The position numbers were made by a program, and so were the translations under genes. Below are positions 56,301 through 64,000 of a stretch of DNA of 64,000 bases, piece after piece. Positions within the stretch are counted from its first letter, which is position 1; every line of letters begins with the position of its first letter. Source of the stretch: Rosa chinensis (taxonomy: Eukaryota > Streptophyta > Magnoliopsida > Rosales > Rosaceae); contig NC_037094.1 of NCBI RefSeq assembly GCF_002994745.2, positions 17,074,001 to 17,138,000 of the forward strand, given 5' to 3'. The notes below the pieces were generated by a model that saw only the letters and a list, made by a program, of their open reading frames with translations, searched no databases and was not told where the DNA came from.

Positions 56301-56840
56301 CTACGCCAGCCCTAGGCTGGTGGTGGACGGAGGCGGTGCCCTAGGCAGCAGCGTCGGTCACAGTTAGTCTAAGAATCAACTTTTGATTCATGCTTCATTT
56401 CGCTCGAGAGAAAAGATGTCCGTGTGAAGTCTTTTGTAGACGGATCATCATATCATGACTAGGATGATCTATCCTGTCGTGACAAAGCCAATATGTGTCT
56501 AAATCCAAGAGATCTTCTCTCAAAACTTTATTGGATTTAATAGCTCGAATAGTGACATAAAGTCCACTAGAGAGACACATAAACGTCTCTAAGATGCGTC
56601 TTTGTTCGCAATCATTAGAGGTAATGCAAAGGAACTCATTTCCGTTCTCTACATGCATTTTCACATGGAATTCGTTGGCTATTCATAGGGTACTATTTGC
56701 CCTAAGAGCGTAGAGAGTTTCTGTGACAACTGTAATCAAGGTGCCATTTGGCAAGTGGAACTTGGGCTATTCCATGTCCTTGAATTAATATTGATGGCCC
56801 AGCCATCGTAGTCACAAAGTAATATGCTCAGAATCAAAAT
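53340..56840 (-). pseudogene. Copia 2 pol, heavily decayed and lacking the protease active site
   Basis: Recognisable pieces in element order are: MAGPSI near 56790, the pre-integrase remnant (SGLYVTIRAI, about 56580), integrase pieces ([20 protein letters not shown], about 55650), the linker to RT (about 55290-54900), an RT remnant (about 54750-54200), and RNase H with [18 protein letters not shown] (about 54050), SWRSTEQTVVAISSNNAEII (about 53740) and a terminal part near 53400. Stops and frame changes are frequent. The segment encoding the protease Asp (ADSATTH in copia 1) has no counterpart. Sequence passes directly from the gag-pol spacer to the codons after it. This copy cannot supply its own enzymes. 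Confidence 0.8.
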
Positions 56841-57027
56841 TGAGTCATAATGAAAAGCACTCGAAATTTTATTCATAAGCCAACGGAGTACATCATTGTT
56901 TCTATGATCAAAGAAAATCTAATCCAATAAAAAGTAATATGGCAATCGCCTACATCTCTTGGAAAATAAAGACTTAAACAGAATTGGCGATCAATTGATC
57001 CCAGCCAGATTTGTAGTCTTCAACCCT

Positions 57028-58085
57028 TCACTCTAGATCATCTTCTTGATCTTCTTGTTCCACATAGTGAGCTTCTCTTGCTTCACAATATGCTTTGTAG
57101 GCGGTGACAAGTTCTTCACGAGCTCTACAAATGTGTGCCCAATGATTGGATACTCCATATCGAGAACGTACATCTCTTTGCTCAGACTCCATTGATTGAG
57201 GCGCTTTGAAAGCGTCATTTAGATGGCTCTTAGTGTTGGTGGCGCCACCAACATGACCAGAGGCGTTGCCTCCCTCTCTCTTTCCACATTGACCTCTTCG
57301 GTTCCGTGTTCGCCTATTTTGGCGGTTACCTTCCCAAGTAGAGCGATTATATGGACCAGAACGTCCAGAAGTATCCCTAAGATTAGGGTATCGCTCTTGG
57401 TGCCCTCTCTTAGAGGTGTGACTATAATTGGATTCTGGAATATGTTCTGTTTCCACAGATCTCGAATTATAGTTCTTCACAAGGATATTGTCATGCTTTT
57501 CAGCAACATTCATAGCTCCAATGAGCTCATGAAACCTTGTGATCCGTCTTGCATTTACATCCATTCGATAGTTCTTAGCAACCATCAATGCATAGACGGG
57601 GAAGGTAGAAAGAGTCTTCTCAATCAACATCGCATCTGTGATCTTTTTACCACAGAATTCCATTAAGGATTTAATGCGAAGTGCTTCCGAGTTATAGTCA
57701 AGAACTGTCTTGAAATCACAGAAGAGGAGGCTATGCCATCTCACTTCTAGGTCCGGAAGCAAGGAGTCACGGACGTTGCCAAATCTTCTTCGAGTGAGAC
57801 CCACATCCTTCTGGGGTCTTCTTCATTCATATACTCGTACTGGAGCGAATCATCCATATGACGAGTCATTAGGATGATGGCTTTCACCTTATTTGCCTAT
57901 AAGGCTGCTCTATTTGCTTCCAAAGCTTGAGCTTGCTCAACAGTTAGCACGTCCTGGTTAGGCTCGAGAATCGTATCCAGGATTCCATCGGCCTTGAGAT
58001 GCTGGCAGACATCACGAACCCATCTGTGATATTCAGAGCCAGTTGTTCCCAATGGAGCAAAGTCCAATTTGTTCAGGTTACTCAT
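57028..58085 (-). pseudogene. Copia 2 gag, one or two lesions
   Basis: It starts MSNLNKLDFAPL at 58085 and follows copia 1 gag closely ([18 protein letters not shown]). A break occurs at about 57895-57805 (stop after the EANR segment and a frame change). A 258-codon open frame then runs to a stop at 57028 ([13 protein letters not shown], then [10 protein letters not shown], then [15 protein letters not shown]). The knuckle-like region is degenerate (no CX2C pair visible). The C-terminus is acidic (EQEDQEDDLE), as in copia 1. Gag is better preserved than pol. That is common in elements mobilised by relatives. Confidence 0.82.
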
Positions 58086-58966
58086 CCTGAAAGAGAACAA
58101 GAAATTAGGGTTAGTTTCGGAGCGAAAATAGCTACCACGAAAACAAATAAAATTTCTGAGCGTAGTCGCTTCTAAGAAATTAGGAATTTCCAAGCGTAGT
58201 CGCTTCCAAGAAATTCGATTCCAAGAGGGGTTGGATTAGATCGAAACAATGATGTTTGTGGTCGATCATTTCTTCTCAACAAACTCTAAGTTTGGAGGAC
58301 TCTACAAGCTCCAAGATTGGAGTGAGCATGAACCCCCACAGTTCGGCTTAATTAGGTCTCCCCTATGATGAAGAAAGGGGGGTAGAAGAAGGGAGGTTGC
58401 AAGTCCCTGAGAAAAAGAAGCGAAAAAGAAAAAAAAACTTCAAAAACGGGAACTTTTAGTAAACCATACCTCTTAGGATTGCAAAGCGTATTTGATCCTC
58501 GTTGTAGGATTGCAGAGCATATTCGATCCTCGTTGTAGGATTGTAGACGAGCTTCAGTCCTAGGCGAATCAAACTTGTTGAAATTCGGAGCAGATTCGCT
58601 TCTGAACAGCTCCCACTCCGATTGGTGTACAGGTCACAAAACCACTCCGATTGGGCTTAAATTTGGAGGTCAGATATAAGAGACATAGGTGAACAACTTT
58701 GATGAAGGAAGAATTTTTATCTGAAGTCCTGAACAAGATTTTTCGGGGTGTGCAAGCAGCCTGATCTGCACAGGAACGAGCGTGCTGCTGTGCTGCAGGG
58801 GGCAGCAGGCGTGCGGCAATGCTGCAGGGGCAGTAGGCGGCACACGGGTGCGCAAGGGCTGCAGGGGCAGCGTACGACATGGCTAGCAAGGGCTAGGAGC
58901 TTGCGGTAGTTTTGGTGAGAAGAGTTTTGGTTTTTAGGGTTAGGGTTAGGGCTCGTGCTAATAACG

Positions 58967-59184
58967 TGTTGTAGAGAAACTGAATTTGAGAGAAATTTGC
59001 TGTGTATTCTCATTGATAATAGGGGCCTCTTTATATAGAGGATTACAATGCATAGAATCTCAATCATACAAGGAAAGTAATTCTACATTGATTAGGATTC
59101 TAGATCCTTCTAATTAAATCATATTACCACTAGGTCAAGTAACCTAGAGTTTGGGCTAAACACAAATTAGGTTTTCCTTCAACA
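58967..59184 (-). repeat. 5' LTR of copia 2
   Basis: 218 bp, differing from the 3' LTR by about three substitutions. The sequence just inside the element contains AGGGTTAGGGTTAGGG (58937-58952), about two telomere-type units. A leader of about 0.88 kb without a gene lies between here and gag (58086-58966). Confidence 0.93.
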
Positions 59185-59270
59185 CAAATCATATTATTTT
59201 TAATTTACTTTTGTATTAAATGATGGTATATCAATACACTGGGAAATTTGCTCTCTCTCAACTAAAATAA

Positions 59271-59371
59271 TTACCTAAAATAATTAAGTAAAAATAATCA
59301 ATTTCTATGGTATATCAATTCCTAGTGTATTGTATAGAAATTGATTATTTTTACTTAATTATTTTAGGTAA
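59271..59371. repeat. Perfect hairpin, 38-bp arms
   Basis: Arm 1 (59271-59308) and arm 2 (59334-59371) are exact reverse complements, with a 25-nt loop. The arms begin TTACCTAAAATAATTAAGTA. It lies 87 bp beyond the copia 2 LTR. Confidence 0.93.
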
Positions 59372-59779
59372 ATTAAAAAGTCATATAGGTAATATAAGGA
59401 AATTCCTGAAAAAAAAATAATGCTATATTAATGTGATTGTCCAAAAAAAAATTGATTGTTATATTAATAGGAGAGGTAAGAATAGTTTTTTTTTTTTCTT
59501 TGTCCTTATTTATCTTTTCATATGAGCTGACAAAATCTATTGATAATTTAAAAAAGATGGAGGTGCAAATATCAAATTTGAAGATCCAACTATAACCACC
59601 CACTTATCCAAACAACTTTAATATCCACAAATTTAATGTAAACCGGGAAATATACATCAAAAATACCAATAAGACATATTAATATACTATAGTTTATTCT
59701 ATAATTTAAAGCTATAAGAAATATAAAAACAAATAAGCAAATAAAATAAACACAATAAAAATTAAGTTAGAACTGAGGG
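59372..59779. other. No gene seen
   Basis: AT-rich spacer with poly-A and poly-T runs. Short open frames only. Confidence 0.5.
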
Positions 59780-60640
59780 GCCACTCTCTCTCTCTAGAAA
59801 ACCCTAAAGTCGACTTTGACTGCGAAGATCGTTTTCTCGTCTGGCGGTGCCTGAAGTCCGAGCTGGCTTTGCTAGCCTCGTCAACGCTTGCAGGCTGCTG
59901 CCAGACAGGATGATAGCTGGTATTGTCTGAGGCTCCTAGGGATAGTTGCCAGCTCCTAGGGATAGTCGCTGCAGCGCGATGGCTATGTTGCACAGGTCCG
60001 GTGGGCCTCGTTGACTGTGTTGGAAGGTGTTGAAGACCGCGGCATGGGTCGTGGGTGCTGAATCAAGCGATGTGGTGGCATGGATCGAGGGATTTCGAGG
60101 CGGCATAGGTTTCGTGGGTGCTAGATCGGTCGGGGCAACTTCAAGGCAGCATGGGTCGAGATGACGTGGTCCTGCGGGTAAAGATGGTGTGGTCCTGCGG
60201 ACTTGTGGCAGCGAAGAGTAGGGCGGCGCTGCATTAGAGCAATAGTACGCCGTTCGGGTGGGTTCAAGTTACCTTCTAGGCCTGCAATCCTATTGGGCCT
60301 TGAGTTTGGGTCCTATTCTTCGAGCTGTTGGGCTTAATTTGGGCTAGGGCTTCGGCCCTTGGTCCAACCCTATGTTTTTAGCTTTCTTGTCTAATTACAA
60401 TAAATTTTCTTGTATTAGGAACCTAGATCTCTAGAGCCTCCGGCGTAGTACCAATGGAGGATCCCCGTTACCTCTATGTATTTGATTGTATAATGAGTAT
60501 GTCTATTTCTATGTACCACTGTGGGTATTACCACTATCTTCTTGTCTGTCTATGCCCTTAAATGGCAACGGAAATGTATGTAACGACCTATTCTGGCTTG
60601 AGATGAATGATATTATCGCCTCTCAGGCTAATTCAAAAAA
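59780..60640 (+). mobile_element. Retroposon copy of the 0.86-kb family, plus
   Basis: It begins CTCTCTCTAGAAAACCCTAA and passes through a GC-rich stretch (59820-60260). It ends with CTATTTCTATGTACCACTGT, TATTCTGGCTTGAGATGAAT and a short A-rich tail. It has no reading frame of known type. The head is shared with the copy at 51930-52795 and the tail with the copy at 44625-45160. Confidence 0.5.
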
Positions 60641-60906
60641 GTTATAACTCACTGAAACTATAAATAGCAATGAAAAATTAATTACATATAGAAATTAAAA
60701 TATAGTTAGAGCACTAAATATAATTTCCTATAATAAAAATATAAATTTTACCTAATAACTTTGTACGGTTTGGTTCGGTAATTTTTCGATCTGTTATAAG
60801 TACTAACCGAAAATCATATCACAACCATTGGTTCGGTCAGTTATTTTTGCCAGTTCGATCCGATTTGGTACGGTTTGTCGGTTTCTGGGTTCCAAAAATT
60901 CCACCC

Positions 60907-61479
60907 CTACTTTTTTTTTTCGATACAGAAAAACAACAACAAACTAAAACACAAAGCCTCGATTAATAGCCCCTCCCAGCAAATCCAAATGGAACGCTGC
61001 GGACACTGACAGGGGTAAGAATAAAACCAAACTGATGGATTTTGGGCTTGCTGAGACAAAGTTGCTAAATGATCAGCAACAAAGTTGGCCTCTTTGTAAA
61101 TATGTCTGAAGAATATAGAGTTACTCTGTTGAGCCAACTGCTTGATATCTTGCACAAGGGCTTTGATACACCATGGCACCTCAGATTTACCTTGAATGTA
61201 GTCAATTAACAGCTTGAAATCACCTTCCACCAAAAGATTCTGATGTTGATGTAGAAGCGCCATGTGCAAACCCTCTCTTAAAGCTATTGCTTCAGCTACA
61301 AGCACACCTGACTGACCAATTCTTTTATTTGCAGCTACCAAAGGAATACCATCTGAGTTTCTAACAATAAACCCTATTGAAGCTTCATCATTTTGGACTG
61401 ACCCATCAAAGTTTAACTTAACTTGATTTAGATTAGGAAGCTCCCATTTGATGTTGAGATACTTTGAAACCTTTGGCAT
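60907..61479 (-). pseudogene. LINE-type RNase H domain fragment
   Basis: An open frame of 190 codons carries the RVT_3/RNase H-like fold of plant LINE C-termini. It contains KLNFDGSVQNDEASIGFIVR with the first Asp, VLVAEAIALREGL with the Glu, LLVEGDFKLLIDYIQG with Asp, and IYKEANFVADHLATL with the last Asp. All four acidic positions are present. The reading frame runs into a T-run at plus 60910-60920, which is the A-tail of a minus-strand LINE. No RT is found on the upstream side (61480-61640), so it is a strongly 5'-truncated LINE. A domesticated RNase H-like gene is possible but less likely. Confidence 0.72.
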
Positions 61480-61867
61480 TCAAACTTTAGAATTTGTCTT
61501 ATAGTAATTTGTTTCCATTATAGCGGCCCCAATTGATGCTTTAAACGGGGAAGGAACTAACTGCTGAAAAATAACCTTATTCCTAGTTTATTCAACTACA
61601 CAATCAGGTTTTTATGAAATGACAGGACTAGACTGACTAGTGTTCCTATATTATTCTAACATGTATCAAAATCTTTCGTCATTTGGGAATTGGGTTTCTA
61701 GGTCCCTAGTCATTTTGATTTACATGGTAGGCCCAAAACCCACAACTAAGCCCACTGCAACTTGGGCTCATCTTCCCTCTCTCTATCTCTCTCTCCCTCT
61801 CACGGATCTTGAATCATATAAATCAGAGGTGAAGGACTGTTGGAGGTTCAAAATAATGCTTGAAAGG

Positions 61868-63407
61868 TAGGGCTGGGTTCGGTACGGTACCGGACCTTCA
61901 AGCCTAAAACCACCTACCGTACCAAAGCTTATTGGTACACAAAATGAGCTACCATTACCGGCCACAAAAGTCGGTATACCGAGAGTATCGGTTGGAATCG
62001 GTTGGTTGGGCCTCCAACCAAGTTTAAGATTGGGTCAGCTTTCAGCTACAGCCCAAATGAAAATTTTAAAGCCCAAACCTGTAAGCAACTGAAAAACTCA
62101 TATAATCATCTGAATTTAAAGGTCCAGACCATAAGCAAATGAAAAACAAGCAAATAACTCTCAGTCTCTCACATCAACTTCAATTCATCACTTACAGTTC
62201 ATCTCATCATCAGTTCATCACTTCATATCATCACTTACAGTTCATCTCATCATCACGTACAGTACACACAAATGATACAATAACTAAGTGAACAATAGTT
62301 GAAAACAAAGTATTCAAAGACTCAAATTTAATCTCATCATCACTTCATATTTGCTTGTTGTACTCCCTGCCTCACTCAAAGACTCGAAGTTTCTGCAAAT
62401 CCATTTTAGTTGAAAAGAATAAGAATGCTGGCAGTTCTGCAAATTCAATCAATGAAGAAGAATTTAGGCAGTTTTTACATTGCTCCTACGTTGCTCTAGT
62501 TCTAAGCCGGCCTTCATTGTAAGATTTCTTGAATTGTTAAGATTGGAACACCTGAAAATTATAATGAGATGACTTAAAATGATAACAAATTGGAACAAAA
62601 ATTGGGTCACCATAAAAAACTTTATTGTAAACTGCTGCTTCTGAAAGAAAGCTTTTGATAATGCAATAGAATAATGCAACAATACAAGCAACAACAGAAC
62701 CAAGATTCTAGATTAGAAACTCCAAATAGAGCATGTTAGACCAAACAAGAAAAGCAACATATAAAGTAGGGAAGCTCGAACCAGAATGAAATTGTCCCAA
62801 AAGTGGAGAATTTTTTTAAAATGCTGTGGTGCATGTAAAATTGTAAATGAGTCTTGTGTTGTCATTTTCTAATTCATCTGTATTCCATTTAAAATGCTCT
62901 GCAACTCTTACTCAGATAAAAGCTCTTACAAAGAGAACAACACATAGTGATGAAAATTCAAACAGAGAATTATGCATATATCGAATTATACCTTCAATTG
63001 AATAGAGTCTTGCTTACAATTCAGAGTTCCACCATCGAGAGCCACAAACTTAGTCCTTCGATTGATTTGACTTTGCCTTCTTCTCCCTCAAACATCAAAC
63101 TTAGTTCTCGGTGCTCCTGCTCCTCCAAGCACAAAATAAAAACCATGAAAACCCATAACAAATTGGTAAATCTCAAGATAATATATAACATATCCAAGAT
63201 CGAATTACTAAAATTGGGTAGATCGAACCTCAACGCAACAATCCAAAGCTTCTAATCCAAAATAATTGAAGGTCGTACTCACCAGCAGTACTGCAGCAAT
63301 TGTTTGACTGATGTGAATTGAATCGATTTGACGTGACATGAAATCGAATGGATCAAAAGATTAGATTCTTCGAAGAGTTTGAGAGGCTCAGAACCTCGCA
63401 CGGGTTC

Positions 63408-63452
<45 letters not shown>

Positions 63453-63888
63453 GGAGTGGTCGAGAGAGGGACTGAGGGATTAAGGATTAAGGTTTGGAAA
63501 GTGAGTTTGAGAGGCTCAGAAGTCAGAACCTCGCTCGGGTTCGAGAGAGAGAGAGACTGAGGGAGTGGTCGAGAGACTGAGAGAGGGACTGAGGGATTAG
63601 CTAGGGTTTGGAAAGTTTTAATCTAACGGTTGTTAGTTAATATGGAATAAAACTGAAGAAAATCAACGGCTACGATTGATTATATAAGAAAGATTTAAAA
63701 TAATTAAATATTATATTAAATATGTGGTACGGTACAGTATACTGTATTTCTTTAAGATTCAATACCGCTACCGTACCAACTACACTCTCTCAGTTCGGTT
63801 ATACCGTACCACAAGTTTGGTAAACGACAACCTTGGTTCGGGACAGACTCGTTTGGCTGGTTTGGATCGGTTGAATTTGCCAGCCCTA
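61868..63888. mobile_element. Probable non-autonomous hAT element
   Basis: The ends are TAGGGCTGG on the left and CCAGCCCTA on the right, an exact 9-bp inverted repeat typical of Ac-like hAT elements. The subterminal regions are rich in GGTACGG/CGGTAC motifs on both sides (61880-61990 and 63725-63830). The flanks TTGAAAGG and GTGAAAGT match at the central six of eight positions. No transposase is visible within the 2021 bp. Confidence 0.6.
63374..63600. repeat. GA-rich microsatellite within a 129-bp duplication
   Basis: GAGTTTGAGAGGCTCAGA is followed by AACCTCGC and CGGGTTCGAGAGAGAGAGA, starting at about 63374 and again at about 63503. The (GA)n run in the first copy is about 44 bp long. It lies inside the putative hAT element. 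Confidence 0.75.
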
Positions 63889-64000
63889 GTGAAAGTTCAT
63901 TTTAATTCAAGTTCAAATTGGGGTTTGTTATTGAATATATAATTGTGTTGAACTCTCTCTCTTAATTGCGTTTTTTTGTTAATATCGAATCGATAAATAA

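Larger units (their letters stand above)
52945..59184 (-). mobile_element. Ty1/copia LTR retrotransposon 2, young but defective
   Basis: The 6240-bp element on the minus strand has 218-bp LTRs at both ends and identical CAAAT target copies (52940-52944 and 59185-59189). The LTRs differ at only about three bases by eye. It belongs to the same family as copia 1 (similar LTR, gag and pol). Behind the 5' LTR the primer-binding region reads CGTTATTAGCACGAGCCC. The pol gene has many stops and the protease active-site segment is missing. Confidence 0.95.

Noticed and set aside
50838..60906. Possible 10-kb hAT element with GGGTGG ends enclosing the retroposons and copia 2
   Set aside because: CGGTT-rich subterminal motifs occur at both places, but the ends match over too few bases and no target copies are visible.
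60907..61479. Host RNase H-like gene
   Set aside because: The frame runs into a poly(A) tail and looks like plant LINE C-termini. A truncated LINE is simpler.

Overview
This is nuclear DNA from a flowering plant. The genes are intron-rich with GT-AG (one GC-AG) introns, the intergenic DNA is AT-rich, and plant-type transposons are dense. The protein families (PAS-Raf kinase, HAP2/GCS1, CYP87-type P450) point to a eudicot. A woody or rosaceous species is only a guess.

Layout: 1-1.5 kb is a decayed hAT element with 8-bp target-site copies. 2.7-6.8 kb (minus) is a 14-exon PAS-domain Raf-like protein kinase of 701 aa. 8.7-9.7 kb (minus) is an unrecognised small gene with an apparent frameshift. 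9.7-13.8 kb has no gene I can name. 13.8-20.0 kb (plus) is a complete 18-exon HAP2/GCS1 gamete-fusion gene (705 aa, signal peptide, one late membrane segment, His-rich tail). It runs tail to tail with 20.4-24.4 kb (minus), a complete 9-exon CYP87-like cytochrome P450 (480 aa). A 5'-truncated LINE (24.5-27.2 kb) sits about 160 bp upstream of that P450's start codon.

27.2-33.2 kb is a repeat-rich spacer: a 109-bp tandem repeat, a 28-bp-unit minisatellite, a Mutator-like element, an orphan copy of the P450 upstream region, and a PIF/Harbinger element with TTA target copies and a nested MITE. 33.8-47.2 kb (minus) is a second CYP87-like gene. All nine exons are open (481 aa) with the same splice sites as the first copy, but its intron 3 has grown to about 11 kb. 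That intron holds a complete copia retrotransposon (AGTAA target copies), a Pack-type TIR element carrying a small heat-shock-protein pseudogene (TAAATAAA target copies), and a truncated retroposon.

47.2-50.5 kb is the P450 upstream DNA, tandemly duplicated, with a long-TIR element inserted in one unit and absent from the other. 51.9-61.6 kb is retroposons plus a second copia element (minus, CAAAT target copies, nearly identical LTRs, decayed coding region), a perfect 38-bp-arm hairpin and a LINE RNase H remnant. 61.9-63.9 kb looks like a non-autonomous hAT element.

The likely functional genes are the Raf-like kinase, HAP2 and the two P450s. The strongest points of interest are the P450 duplication with its giant transposon-filled intron, the Pack-type capture of an HSP gene, and the young but protein-deficient copia copy. 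All splice models were derived by eye from frame, homology remembered from the families, and splice consensus. No database search was run.
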